A DNA stretch of 64,000 nt. It comes from Paragorgia papillata (Eukaryota; Cnidaria; Anthozoa; Scleralcyonacea; Coralliidae). Both the position numbers and the translations under genes were made by a program. The notes beneath the pieces were generated by a model. That model saw only the letters and a list, made by a program, of their open reading frames with translations. It ran no database searches and was not told where the DNA came from. Each line of letters begins with the position of its first letter. Within the stretch, counting starts at the first letter, position 1. The stretch spans positions 3,607,001 to 3,671,000 of the forward strand of contig JAWNZC010000100.1 of the NCBI GenBank assembly GCA_035771165.1, written 5' to 3'. Positions 17,630-29,832 of this stretch are shown here, in pieces.

Positions 17630-20032
17630 TACCACAAGCTGGAGAAACAGAACTCTATCAAAATTAACGTATTCTTTATGAAGACACGCAAACTGTTTCC
17701 AGTTTATATCTCAAAAGAAAGAAACAAGAGTGTCATAAGCCTTCTACTGATAACAGAGGGTGAAAAGCAGCACTACGTTCTCATAACAGACTTCAACCGT
17801 TTTATCTACAGTCAGTCCAAACATAAGGACAAAAAGCATTTCTGTATGAGATGCTTACAATGCTTCAGTTCAGAGAAAGTACTGAGTGACCACAACTGCG
17901 AACAGGTGCAAGCTATATCAAGATGCCTGAAAAGGATAAAAATATTTTGAAATATAACAATTACTATAAGCAGTTACAAGTGCCGCCTATAATATATGCC
18001 GACTTTGAAGCGATCACTGAAAAGATAAGCGGATGTCGACCAAGCAATGAGAAGTCACACACCGATGCCTATCAAAAGCATACCGATTGTGGATACGGCT
18101 ATAAGCTAGTCTGTTGCTATGACGATACACTCAGCAAGACAGTAAAAGTGTTCCGAGGTAAGAATGCAGTAAACCGGTTCATGCACGATATGCTTGACGA
18201 GGTAGACTATTGTAAGAGAATTAAGAAGGAGCATTTTAATAAAGACATATTTTAACGCCAGCCGATAAAAAGGACTATAGGAACGCTAAGAGGTGTCACA
18301 TATGTGAGTGCAAATATGTGAAGGGGGATATCGTGGTGAGAGACCATTGCCATATCACAGGCATTTACAGAGGATCAGCCCATCAGACGTGTAACCGATC
18401 ATTTAGACTAACAGATAAAATACAAGAGATTTTCCATAATCTGCGTGGTTATGATAGCCACTTCATAATGCAGGAGATTGGCAAATTCAAGATGGACATA
18501 AACGTCATTCCAAACAACATGGAAAAATACATGGCATTCATGTTGGGTAAGCACCTTATTTTCCTAGACAGCTTCCAATTCATGTCACAAAGCCTTGATA
18601 AACTAGTGAGCAACCTACCTGAAGACGCTTTCAAATGCACTAGCCAAGAATTCCAAGGTGAGGAGCTAAAACTGATGAAACAAAAAGGAGTATATCCGTA
18701 TGACTATATGGATAGCTTCAACAGATTTTACGAAACACAGCTACCACTGAAAGAAGAGTTCTACAGCATACTCAACGATGAGCACATGTGATGGCGCTGA
18801 AGAACATGGGCGGGTATCATGACCTGTATCTCAAATCTGATGTCTCACTGCTAGCTGACGTGTTTGAAAATTTCAGAAGCACCTGTTTGAAGCACTACAG
18901 ATTGGATACATGTCATTATTTTACTAGCCCTGGGTTATCGTGGGATGCAATGCTTAAAATGACCAACATCAAGTTAGAATTAATGACAGACATTGACATT
19001 TTCCAATTTATCGAGAAAGGCATGCGTGGTGGAGTCTCATATATTCTTCACAGATACGCGAAAGCAAACAACAAATACATGCAAAATTACAATAACAAGG
19101 AACCATCAAAGTACATCATGTATCTAGATGCTAACAACTTCTACGGATGGGCGATGTCACAGAATTTACCAACTGGTGACCTCAGATGGTTAACGGATAA
19201 ACAGATCAACATTTTAGACCTGGCAAAGTATAACGATGACAGCGACAAGGGATTGATACTTGAAGTTGATCCTGAATACCCGAAAGAGTCGCATGACCTG
19301 CATAACGAATACCCGCTGGCTCCAGAAAAGATGAAAATAAGTTGCTTAAGCTAGTGTTAAATCCGACATTTGTTAGCAGCAAAATATTCAACGAGGATAT
19401 GGTAGCTGTTCACAAAAGCAAAGAGACGTTAACATTAAACAGACCTGCATACGTAGGCATGTGCATTCTAGACATGAGCAAGACGCTGATGTATAACTTC
19501 CATTATAAATACATTAAAATTAAATACGGCGATAAAGCTAGAATGCTGTTTATAGATACTGATAGCTTAACGTATGAAATTAGCGCTTGTGACGTTTACA
19601 GTGACTTTTTAAAGGACAAGCATTTGTTTGGCAACAGCGATTATGCAAAAGAGAGTCCATTCCACTTTTCTGAAAAAAAAAAAGGTAATTGGGAAATTTG
19701 AAGACGAGGCATCAGGTGTACCAATCACTGAATTCGTTGGCTTGCGAAGTAAGATGTACTCTTACATGAAGGACAATGGGCAAGGCGAAAAGACGGCCAA
19801 GGGTATTAAGAAGGCTGCCATTAAGAAGCAAATAAGACATGAGAATTACCGTGAAACATTATTCGATAATAAGCAAATGCTTCGTAACATGAAGACTATT
19901 ATAAACGTTAGACATCAGATAAGCAGTTATATCATCAATAAAATATCGCTGTCATGTTTTGATGATAAGAGGTTCATACTACAGGATGGTGTAAGAAGTC
20001 TAGCCTACGGTTACTATATAATAATGAGATAG
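17630..20032 (+). pseudogene. Protein-primed DNA polymerase B, exonuclease and polymerase domains
   Basis: Six successive frames read as one gene. A Cys-rich segment (HFCMRCLQCFSS, DHNC) precedes Exo I (PPIIYADFEA). A second Cys/His pair (RDHCH, HQTCNRSF) precedes Exo II (FHNLRGYDSHF), and DLYLKSDVSLLADVF is Exo III. The polymerase domain shows motif A (MYLDANNFYGWAMSQ), part of motif B (LTLNRPAYVGMC) and motif C (LFIDTDSLTYE). A C-terminal KVIGKFEDEA and FVGLRSKMYSY follow, with a stop at 20030. Frames break near 17947, 18254, 18788, 19354 and 19690. The stretch before KLVLNPTFVSSKIF lacks the conserved block normally between motifs A and B, so a deletion has removed essential residues. The enzyme replicates the Polinton from its protein-capped ends. 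Confidence 0.93.
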
Positions 20033-20044
20033 GATGGTGTAATT

Positions 20045-20245
20045 CAACTGAGCCAATAGGATAATCGCATCCAAATATTTGAGAAGATATATAGATCAAT
20101 TTAATTTTGTATCAAGCGATGGTCACTTAGCAATAGATATACCAGGCTAAAATTCCACGTAAAGTATCCACGCCAAGTAAGAAACTGCGCCTATAACGAA
20201 ATTAGTATCAATATATAGATTCCAATTTTTGTAACCAGATAAGAA
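20045..20245. repeat. Polinton right terminal inverted repeat
   Basis: Reverse complement matches 6455-6650 over about 195 bp with scattered differences and small indels. Polymerase coding ends 13 bp before it. Homology fades beyond 20250. Confidence 0.8.
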
Positions 20246-20740
20246 CAAGGTTTCAGAGGCTAATTTAAATACACATAAAAGAATATAAATTGCAGTCATC
20301 TTTATGAATACGGTGTATTCCATGAGACATGAGTCACTGACCAGTGAGCACAAAACACAATTCAACTAAAATTAAACTTAAACTCATAAAGCGATTTTAT
20401 CATTATAAAACACTTCTATCCAAGACATTGGTGTATACTGACAGTTTATTCGATAAAAGAAGAAGAGCTTCGAAGCAGGACACAGTTGAAGACCCAACTT
20501 TCTAAGCGAACTTTATAAGCTGAATATTCTTAGTACTGCTAAGTACGAGGTTGGCTTTGAGACAATATTTGTTTCCGATCAAGTATATTTAAAGATTTAT
20601 GTATATATAAGATAAACAACGTCACAGTTTTGAAACTACTTCTTACCTTGTATAAACTGGTCAATGACAGAAACTGTTCCAAGAAGAAAAGATTTGCAAA
20701 GTAATAATTAATACTTTTCAAAAATCAAAACAGCCATCGA
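20246..20740. other. Non-coding stretch between Polinton repeat and Penelope-like element
   Basis: AT-rich sequence with no supportable gene. It may be the outer part of the Polinton terminal repeat, without a left-hand counterpart. Confidence 0.35.
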
Positions 20741-20755
20741 GATGTCCACGAAAAC

Positions 20756-20860
20756 AACTCGAGTACTTCTCGAATATCTGGCGATCAATGGCGATCTTCT
20801 CGACCATATGGCGATCGTGAACGATCGTGTCGAATATCTGGCGATAGCTGTCGAGTATGA
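20756..20860. repeat. Short degenerate tandem repeat
   Basis: Several copies of a TCGAATATCTGGCGAT-like motif (also CGACCATATGGCGATC and GTCGAATATCTGGCGATA) in a row. Any ORF across it is likely a by-product of the repetition. Confidence 0.6.
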
Positions 20861-20934
20861 CGTAAGTGCGGTACTCAAGCAAGATTTCGCCGACATAGTG
20901 GCCCCCGCTGACAGGTCAGCGGTAGTCACAAAAA

Positions 20935-21850
20935 CGGAACTCCTTTCACCCTCAAATTAAATTTACCCATGAAGAATTTATTGACCATAGCGACATCAAT
21001 TTTCTCGACATTACCTGTAAAAAAAACTCAACTGGCACCACTATTTATCGCAAATCAACACACACCGGCCAATATGTCCACTTATCCAGTTCCATCCCTA
21101 TAGGTGCAGGAAAATTGCTTGGCTTAGAGCCGCGCCTTGTGTATCGCGCGCATAAAATATGCAACACTTATGATTTACTCCACAATGAGCTTAAAATCAT
21201 CGCCAAATTTGCTTCTTGGAACGGTTTTCGCCGTCACTTGGTCAATAAACTAATCCAAACGTTTATGCCAACAACCAACGTTAATATCACGGACAACGAC
21301 AATCACGACAACACTGACCAACAAAAATCTGGATTAATCTTCCTTTTATTGGGAAAAGAGGAACTAATCTAATTCACGCTTGCACGACGACTCCTAAAAG
21401 ACCGTGCTAATTTTATCACACTTTGGGACACCACTAACTCGAACGCCTTCTAATTATCCTTAAAAGACCGGACTTCCAAAGACAACAAAGGTCTGTAGTA
21501 TACAAGCTTACTTGCCCTGGGAGCTATGCCTCCTATATTGGAAAAACTTACCGTTGCCTGATTACCGGTATTAAAGAACGCGCACACGAAAACGACTCTG
21601 AAACTCATAATCACATTAACTCTTGTGAACAGTTTCAATATTTAAATAATTTCTTAAATTTTCCTTCTAACTTCCTTAATCTTAACGAGCCTACAATTTC
21701 ATCACAACTAATCCTTAACAACTGTGAAATAATAGACAAAGCTATACAGTGGTCATTGCTACTCCTTAAAGAAGCCTTCTGGATCCATCGGCAGAAACCG
21801 TTGCATAACCCGGCGCGGGAGAAAAGCTTCTAAGGAACTTGTCATCTTTA
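20935..21850 (+). pseudogene. Penelope-like retroelement, RT C-terminus plus GIY-YIG endonuclease
   Basis: The plus-strand reading begins NSFHPQIKFTHEEF and continues INFLDITCK, TTIYRKSTHTGQYVHLSS, LVYRAHKICNTYDLLHNEL and FRRHLVNKLIQTF. This is the palm-thumb part of a Penelope-like RT. After a frame break near 21370 the GIY-YIG endonuclease appears: VYKLTCPGSYASYIGKTYRC and ITGIKERAHENDSETHNHI, followed by DKAIQWSLLLLKEAFWIH. The last residues are frameshifted (KASKELVIFK) near 21830. The RT catalytic motifs lie upstream and are missing, so the copy is 5'-truncated. Penelope-like elements prime at nicks or telomere ends and their nuclease cuts the target. Confidence 0.88.
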
Positions 21851-21881
21851 AATAATTATCACGTACAGTATAATTATGTAT

Positions 21882-22003
21882 GACATCATCATTTGGTTAT
21901 TATCTTGTATATAGCAGATCGCGTTACACCAATATCATTCCTGATGGTAATGTTAACCCTTTTAGGAGTGTCCATTGTTTTGTAGTTTAATAATTTACTC
22001 AGT
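21882..22003 (+). repeat. Probable 3' UTR of the Penelope-like element
   Basis: Follows the coding end by about 30 bp and is repeated in reverse complement at 6270-6389 (AGATCGCGTTACACC, ATCATTCCTGATGG, GGAGTGTCCATTGTTTTGT). Confidence 0.55.
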
Positions 22004-22850
22004 GGTAACCGTAATTTAAGTGTACATTAATTTGGTAAAAATCTATATTAATGTAGCCAATCAGAAAGGCGGCAAAAGTTTATTTGTTTCCTTTGATTAG
22101 CAAAATAGTACATATACTCACATTGGGATGACACGTTTTTTCCCATACATTTTCTTTGCCACTGAGATTCGTTTATATTCGAACTATTTGCTTTCCATCC
22201 ACACCAGTTTTCTTCAAAATCACAAGAATTCGGAACTGAAAACAGTAATCAAAATGTTTACTGATTTAATACAACAAAGAACAACATCAGAACGACTGCC
22301 CACAATAACCAAACAAAATATTAATTTTCTGGCAGTATGAGCAAAATGAATTTGCTAACTTAGTTTGGAATAAATATTACTATTACTCTGTTATAAATAA
22401 TGTTTTGATTAGTTTTCCAACTTTTTGCTTATAACATAAAAAATCAGAAATTAAGATTTTGCCGCCAAAAAAAACCGGTCGATATGTCAAATTTTAATAA
22501 TCTGCGACAGATTACGAACTAAAGCACATACTCATTTACTCATATTTTATTTACTCATTTACTCATATTACTCATTTACTCATATAAGCACATTTACTCA
22601 TATTTTAAGACTAAAGTTTAATTAAACAACTCTTTTCGTTACCTTTAAAACTCATTATTAATTTTTCTCATACTCATTAATAATTCATGAACCAAAAACA
22701 AAATAAATTAATGTTTAATCAGTGCTTTGAAATCGGAGCAAAAGGACTAGTACTTTGAAATAATGCAAAATACGTTTTCAAATTCTTGGGACTTTGAAAT
22801 AAGGCAAATTATACTACGTTTCAGGGGTTTCTTCGGAGTTTTGAGTTTGA
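22004..22850. other. Non-coding stretch
   Basis: No gene supported. At 22672-22692 the motif ACTCATTAATAATTCATGA recalls the ends of the foldback element at 1146-1556. A short ACTCATTT repeat runs around 22530-22600. Confidence 0.45.
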
Positions 22851-22854
22851 GAAG

Positions 22855-22996
22855 TCAGTTCAAATACTCGACGTCGCCCTTTACCGGGATTACGAACCCC
22901 TCGTGCATTAAAAAGGCTCGCCTTTGGTTCGCCTTTTCAAAAAGCACTCGGACTTTGAAATCCCGGTAAAGTCCTCCGTCTCGTATTTGAACTATT
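22855..22996. repeat. Foldback element
   Basis: GTTCAAATACTCGACGTCGC and CTTTACCGGGATT on the left pair with AATCCCGGTAAAG and CGTCTCGTATTTGAAC on the right. The centre holds GGCTCGCCTTTGGTTCGCC. About 140 bp in total. Confidence 0.75.
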
Positions 22997-25900
22997 ACAT
23001 AAGAAAAATACAAAAAACTTCTACCGTGTCGATGGTTGTATGCCTGACAAAACTTATTGTTAAAAAATACTAAAAAAAGTTAGAATTTTATGTAAGAATA
23101 CTAATAAAAACAAAATTTTATATAAAATTGTCATCTCAATTAGCAATTGAATATGAGCACAAATGCGCCCTAGGATTTTTAAACTAGATAAAATACTGGT
23201 GCCCATGTACTTCGAAACCTTACTTAATAAAAACAAAAATATTTAAATAGCTTAAAGGCTTGGTCGGTTGAATTAGCTAAATATTTAAATGAATTATACG
23301 GCGTATTTCATGTTTGTATTGGAAGCAGCGATTCACTATATGCGCAAAAAATGTAAACGATATCTTCAACAAATTTCATAGCAATAATAGCTCGGGTTTT
23401 AGGTAAAAATAAACTTGTGTTATTGCACTGGGGCTCTGTTAGAGACTTTAAGGTGAAAAAGCCCGTTTTTCGTTTCACTAAGCTCGTTTGCAAATTACAC
23501 GCGTCATTTCGACGTCTCACTACTAAAGTAAACGATATGTTCTTTTTAAGCATAGTATAGATATATATATATATAATTAAATAAACTTCTTTCTCACTAA
23601 CGGCCGGTTTAGGGTTAAACACCGGAATCGCAAAAAAGTCCTTTATATATCCCGGCATATTTTAAATGCCGGATCATCCAATCTGTCCTACATTATTTCT
23701 GATCGCAACCGTCGTCTACATCATTTTTGATAACTTTTTTCTCATTCTTCCTTCGATTTCCATCACCATTATCAATTTTAACTGGGTCATATTGCAAAGC
23801 CAAGCACGTATGGACAAGTATACGATGAGTTAAAATAGGAAAGCTCAATTAGAAAAACCGGAAAGAAGCCAGCTCAAAACATCTTCTACTAAATTTTTTA
23901 AGAGTACATTACTCGCATGGGTAATGATAATGTTTGTTCAAAGTAGGGCTTTAAATATCTCCCAAGTAAAATTATTTCCCTCGTTTACCAGGTTAGTCCT
24001 AACTCTGACCATAATTCCTGCTCGAATTCTAACTCACAACCTTAACACTAACTTGTACACACACCCTTCCCATTATCGGTTTACTATATTCAGTACCTTG
24101 TTCCCTAACTTCCATGCGAACCCTATTAAAGCTACAATTCAGCTGAGATCGCTACACGCGTACATGCATGTGATTAGCGTGATGCGTTGGTAACATTAAA
24201 ATGTATTTGATGCCTATTAAAAGCCTTAGTTAGAATGAGAAATTTTAATCAAAGCCAAGTGGTTATATTTTGTTGCTTGTTTTGTAAAGAGGATATAAAA
24301 TCATAGTACATGCAATTAATAAGGTTTTGCCATTAGTTTACATTACCAGAAATTTGGGACATTTTGCGGCCACGTTCGTAGCCAGTGGTTACTCCCATGA
24401 TAATAATATACAGTAAATATTTTGCGAAAATGCAAACGGCTGCTAAGAACTAAGATCGCCTCTGTTTTCAAAGTAAACAAACATGGCTGCAGGCTGCTCG
24501 AAAGAGAAGAGACCTCCGTGGCTTCGTCGTTTGTCCTTCTCGCAGCTCAACTCCACGTTTAGACATAACGGCCTCCTGCTGATAGACGAAATCGGAGTTT
24601 CCACTGTGCATACAATCTGAGTCGGGATAAAACGTAGTTCGTTTATAACATGAGGCTGAAGCAGCCGCAGTAGACATAACATTTCTGATTTCAGAAACCT
24701 TTTAATGCTTAGGTATTCAATAAGGATAAAATTTGCTTCTCAATTATCCTTGACAATAATCCTAAACGTAGTGTCTAAACATAATGAACTCAAAACATGA
24801 AAACATATTCCCAGCCTATGTTATCTTCCCGTTATGCTTTAATAGACACGATGTAATTTGCATAGGGGCCGAAATTGAAAAGGAAACTAATTTGCATGTG
24901 GGCCTAAATAAAACTACGATTTGGTGTATTGCTCAAACACACTGTAAAACCAAGAAAGTTTAAAGGCTTTGGGAACCGCAATGTTGTTAGATACGGAGAT
25001 ATTTACGAGTTATATTAGCAGTTCGAACATTGCTAAATACATAGCAAGCTCCGCACTTTGCATCGTTCGCAAGGAAAGTGGTGTATTTGGCAGATTTGTA
25101 TCGCATGTTTAGCAGGATTACTATGGCTTACATAACAGAATGAGTCAAATAAGCAGCGTAAATAAATCGATGTTGGGAACCGGCTGTGTATTTCGGTAAG
25201 CGAACATTTTTTGTTATAACGTTTCCTTACTTAACTCTTAACAGGAATCGAGCTCCGCAACCGAGAAGTCTATGTCCCTAGTAGGATAAATTTTAAAATT
25301 TACGCTTTTACTGTATTATTCCTTATACGATTTGGCCGTCATGTTTAATGGCCTATATGCGCCCGCGCGACGCCATCTTGTCCCAAATTTCTGGTAATGA
25401 TAAATCAAATTGTTTATAAGTTTGTTCCGCGCAAGCAAATATAAGATATAAGTATCAACTGCTAGACTGGAGGTTCTACTTGGCTGCTTAGTAGAGAAAT
25501 AAAATAAATTTCAAAGTAATTGTTGCAAGACAAATTTTACGAACCATCCGTATACGATTCGTGTCCGTGTTACGATTATTAGATTATAGCAACTTGCCTC
25601 GTACCATTGCTACCATCCTATACCATATTGGATTTGCACAGCACACTTATCAAACGGTACAAGGGTTTGTGCAACCTTTCTTGTAAGAATTATATAAATT
25701 ATGGTGAGTTATATTTTACTTCTCTAGTTTCTATTTCTAGCAATGAAAATATACCATATAGAAAACATATGAAAAGATAAGATATATATATATTTATAAA
25801 ATAACATTTTGAAAACAAGCGTTGCGATTGGTTGAAAGTCGTGTTTCTATAACTTTATGGAAAAACGGCAAGGTCCACGCCATTCACTAAGCCACCATTA

Positions 25901-26008
25901 CGGTGTAGGATACGCCATCGTACGCCATTATGAAGAGTAAGGAGAATTTACGCTTTGATGCAGTGATTATTTTTACGTTCTATACCTATTTTCGACAGGT
26001 TATTTTAT
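22997..26008. other. Intergenic stretch without a supportable gene
   Basis: About 3 kb of AT-rich DNA. Two related segments in opposite orientation (24341-24372 and about 25365-25400, sharing CCCAAATTTCTGGTAATG) may mark ends or fragments of one repeat family. A GC-richer block at 24480-24680 is open on both strands, but neither frame shows a domain or convincing splice context, so no exon is called. Confidence 0.4.
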
Positions 26009-26206
26009 AAAGGAAATAGAAAACATTTTTTCCGTGTTCCCATAGAGTTATAGAAACACTTGTGGAAGTTTGGGAGAACTCGAAATAGCGTGGAAACACT
26101 CACCCTGCGGGCTAGTGTTCCCACTACAATTTATCGTTCTCCCAAACTTCCACTCGTGTTTCTATAACTCTATGGAAACACGGAAACTGTTTTCTATATC
26201 TTAAAT
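26009..26206. repeat. Foldback MITE with ~70-bp arms
   Basis: The left arm (AGAAAACATT, CCGTGTTCCCATAGAGTTAT, AGAAACACT, GTGGAAGTTTGGGAGAAC) is matched in reverse by the right arm ending AAACACGGAAACTGTTTTCT. A related half-site, GTGTTTCTATAACTTTATGG, lies near 25840. Confidence 0.85.
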
Positions 26207-27604
26207 ATTAACCGCTTGCGTGGATCGCAAGCCCATAAAACAACCTATGAAAGAATATTATTAAATGTATGAGAAGTATGATTTTTTATCTACTCAAAAT
26301 AAGTCACAAAATTTCGAATGCGCACCGTTTGGCCTTTGTCAAGATAACTTTCCACTCTAAGCTTTTGACATATACACACTTTATCAACATAGTGCTACAT
26401 CATGATGCCGTCACTATATTTAAGTTGCATATGTTCCTTTTCCTTAATTTTGCAATCCGAACAATAGATAATGGCTCAAATGCAATCATTTGAAAGTCAA
26501 TTTTGGTTTGTTTTTCCGCATTTTATGCTATAAATAGCAGCTCGACGGTACGCTATTTAAAGTGCATTGGCCACTTGTGCAAAAGGACCAAACTTTAGAA
26601 ATCTTCCGGTATATTACGTCGTAGATCTACTTCAAATCAAAGTTTTGTCAAACGTGCATGTTTTTGTAAAACGCTCAGTAAACGATATTATTTGGTTAAC
26701 AGGAAACTATGGTAGACGGTACTGATTCTTTCTTGACTTATTTAAACATTCCTTTGAATGCACAGCTAATAAATAAATGTTTCAATTTAACGTGCATTGA
26801 TTACATCCTCCCTGTTTGTTTAGTTGTCGATAAGTTCAAGTCAATCCAGTGAATGTGTCTTTACTTTCATCACCACTCTTTTGTCTTATTATCAGAATTT
26901 CCTGTTGTTTGAGCAAAAGTAAATTCAGAACGCTTTAGACAAAGAAAAGGCTACAGTACCTCTACCTTCCTTTCCACTAAGAGGACGAATTTCTTTCCAA
27001 TTTTCTTTCAATAAAAATACACTAGCTTATTACTGCAAAAGTAGTAAATCAATAAAAATTTGTATATTTGACTGTATCGAGTATAAGTGGTAAGCTAACA
27101 TCTTTTTTCTTTAAATTACAGTATAAATCTAAAGTTTTTCCAATATTTTAAATGTTCTAAATATCTCTATACACAACGCATACATAATAAATTATTCAGT
27201 ATGCATGATTATCTTCACCATAGCTACAACTCTTACCTTTTTTAAATGCACCTCCTGGTTTTGAGTATACACATAGAAAAATTAAAAAAAGGGAATTAGA
27301 TAAATACTTTTTTGAGACTGCGGGCACTTTCCACCTTCCCTCTCCTTCCCAAACCCAGAAGACCAAAAAAGCTTAGTCTAGGTTAATAAGTACTTCTGCA
27401 AATTATTTACAGTATTATTTTTCCTATGTACGAGAATTTTGAGTTGTACGAAAGTTATGCATTGAAAAGATCTTATACTTGGCAATTCAGTAAATAATAG
27501 TTCTCGGATGGTCTCCTTGAAAGACTGGAATAAACACCGTTAATACTCTGTAGCTGTAGAGACAGTACACTATGGAGCGTGACATAAAAACACAAATAAG
27601 TAAC
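26207..27604. other. Intergenic stretch without a supportable gene
   Basis: AT-rich sequence. Nothing convincing was found on either strand. Confidence 0.4.
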
Positions 27605-27757
27605 TTGGTAATTATTAATTATTGGACGAGTCTGAGCAAAATATCATGATTTCTCAGTGGCGAGCTACTAGTTATTGCAGAGGCAAATAACTGGTAGCGA
27701 CACACTGACAAATCATGATGTATTGCCATAGACGAGTTCAATAATTGATTTATCATT
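27605..27757. repeat. Foldback MITE
   Basis: AATTATTGGACGAGTCT, ATCATGATTT and TACTAGTTATT on the left pair with AATAACTGGTA, AAATCATGAT and AGACGAGTTCAATAATT on the right. The loop is about 8 bp. The arms carry several mismatches. Confidence 0.75.
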
Positions 27758-29289
27758 CATAAAATAGTTTAAAATGCCTGAAGTTAGATATCGCCATTCT
27801 TCTCTCTGTCTTCGGCATACTAAAATCTTCGTAAAACTTACTTTTTGTTGCCAAGAGTCTTGCTTTTTATCTCACTAAATCTCCTTTTAACTACTGCTTC
27901 TCTGAAGTATATTGTCGTTATGGATGCTTCCAAATACTCTAGATTACTTCCTCGCTTAGCCCCTCCATCACCGCCATGTTTACGAAACTTATTTGCAGTC
28001 AGCGGCGCTATCGCTAGTGCGCATGCTCATAAAATTCTTTGCAGCAGAAAACTATTTGACTCAGTTATTTGCAGGTGAATTAACCAATCAGAATGCGGGA
28101 TAGAAACCAAATGAATGATAATTATTATTGTTCTCTATTTTCAATTATGATATGATACCAAGACAACCCTTGTTCCCAGTCTTTAATCAGCAAAGTCTAT
28201 GCGTAGTCACTTTGAAATGTAGTAACTTTGAAATTGAGGGCTAGGCTTTAAGTGCACTGACCTCGATCCGCCTCTGTCCACACTACCGTTGCAAAATATA
28301 GGCCAAATTGAAATAAAAATATTTACCTGATTCAGTCAAGGTGTTTCTATTAAAAGATACACATCGAACGCCTTGTTGTTCCGTTAAGGGTTGTTACGTT
28401 ATCGTATTTCTGCTGATATGACTAACCTTGTGGAGTACCTGAGCATGGTTCTACGTAGAAATTTATTTCAGCAATCCATATGTGCTGGACTCGACGAAAC
28501 TCCAGTTTGATCTAAAGAGACAGTTTGTTAGAATGCACCTAACTGTTACTGGGTAGCAGCATGTTGGAATAATTTTTGCGTCGATAGAACGCAGAATAAA
28601 AGAAATAATAAAATATAATATTACTATTTGATTTGTTTTATATCTAAACGTATTTCTAAGTTATATGCCTTGACTCATGAAGCACTAGGTGAAGTACTAC
28701 ATATCACGTTAAGCTGCATTTTTCAAAAATATATTAAGCTAAGTATAGGTTAGTTACCGAACCCGAGGTAACTGACGTATACTTAGTTCAAGACCATAGA
28801 GGTTGCCTCAGAAAACTGAGATAGCTGAGTTCGTTATCACAGAGGTTGTCTAAAAAACACTTCAGTCGCGATGATAAATATGATCTGACTAAGACAATTT
28901 TTGATATCTCTGACCCAAGAACCTTTAAAACTGTTTGTATTAAATGTCATTCGTGCACGGTCGCCTCTAAGCCGTGTTACCACTAATCATGTTAATTTAA
29001 CTTGATTATCTATTGGGTGCTTAATTTTCCTTTACTGTTTCCGCGATCCCGTTATTGGAGGTTTTGCCTCTGTGGGTATTCCCTGCCATTGTCTATGTAT
29101 ATGTCTGTTTTAGTGTACTTGTGTATTTTAATTTAAGTCTTTGTCTATAATTTCGTACTGGCGAAGCTTATAAATATATAAAATATAAATATCACATTCG
29201 AGACCATTGAAATCAAGTTCATTGCCCTATATCAAAGAAAACCAAGGTGATCATGAACTAAGTAAGAGTTAATTACCGAGAACCGAGGC
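27758..29289. other. Intergenic stretch without a supportable gene
   Basis: A 77-codon plus-strand frame at 27845-28078 has a hydrophobic start but no domain, repeat or supporting signal. Related segments GTTAGTTACCGAACCCGAGG (near 28750) and GTTAATTACCGAGAACCGAG (near 29267) suggest a degenerate repeat. Confidence 0.35.
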
Positions 29290-29832
29290 TTTTAGTCAAC
29301 TGATTTATTTAATAGTTGAGGAGGTTTTCGAAAAAACATATAATTACTATATATTGCCCTGTTGACCAAGGCAATATGTAGATATTGTCCTGTTGACCAG
29401 GCAATATTTATAAGTAATACAATGATCGCCTCGGATTATTTTGTTCTCCGAGGGAATGTAAAACTCGTATTTCCCTCATTGTTCATGCAAGAGGGAAATT
29501 TATCCTTTGTCTTCTAATTTTCCCGTGCATGTTGATGAGGGAAAATTAGAAGACAAATAAATCTTTTGTGTTCTTCTAAATTTTCGGCTTGCATATACTT
29601 TCCCTCATCAACATGCACGGGAAAATTAGATGCAACTTCTCTGATCAACCGTGTAAATTTCCTGTCTGTAAGATTCTCAAAGTTTTCCTCGGCGATCATA
29701 ATATTACAAACTAATAACATGACTTTTCGGGAAATTAGCGATTAAATTTCCCCTTTGCCTCGGGAAGATTTGTAAAAGTTTCCCTCGGCGGCATGGAAAT
29801 TTAATCGCTAATTTCCCTCAAGTCATGTTATT
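29290..29832. repeat. Cluster of overlapping palindromes
   Basis: At least three inverted pairs overlap. CTTCTAATTTTCCC pairs with GGGAAAATTAGAAG (29511-29551). TTTTCCCGTGCATGTTGATG also pairs with CATCAACATGCACGGGAAAA (about 29600-29633). The longest spans 29711-29832: TAATAACATGACTT and GGGAAATTAGCGATTAAATT pair with AATTTAATCGCTAATTTCCC and AAGTCATGTTATTA. A tandem motif TGTTGACCAGGCAATAT occurs twice near 29350-29410. No coding capacity. Confidence 0.8.

Larger units (their letters stand above)
6455..20245. mobile_element. Degenerate Polinton (Maverick) DNA transposon
   Basis: About 13.8 kb bounded by inverted repeats (6455-6650 and 20045-20245). It encodes the Polinton hallmark set: chromodomain integrase, A32/FtsK-like ATPase, double-jelly-roll major capsid protein and protein-primed DNA polymerase B. 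The capsid-side genes and integrase are all on the minus strand and the polymerase on the plus strand. No cysteine protease was recognised. Every gene carries frameshifts, stops or deletions, and a SINE and a 3.9-kb TIR element are inserted, so the copy is dead. Polintons are self-synthesising, virus-like transposons; this is an old genomic copy. Confidence 0.93.

Noticed and set aside
24443..24682. Host exon in a GC-richer block (both strands open)
   Set aside because: No domain, no convincing splice sites, and two competing frames on the same strand.
27845..28078. Small secreted-type protein
   Set aside because: The hydrophobic start alone is weak evidence; nothing around it supports a gene.
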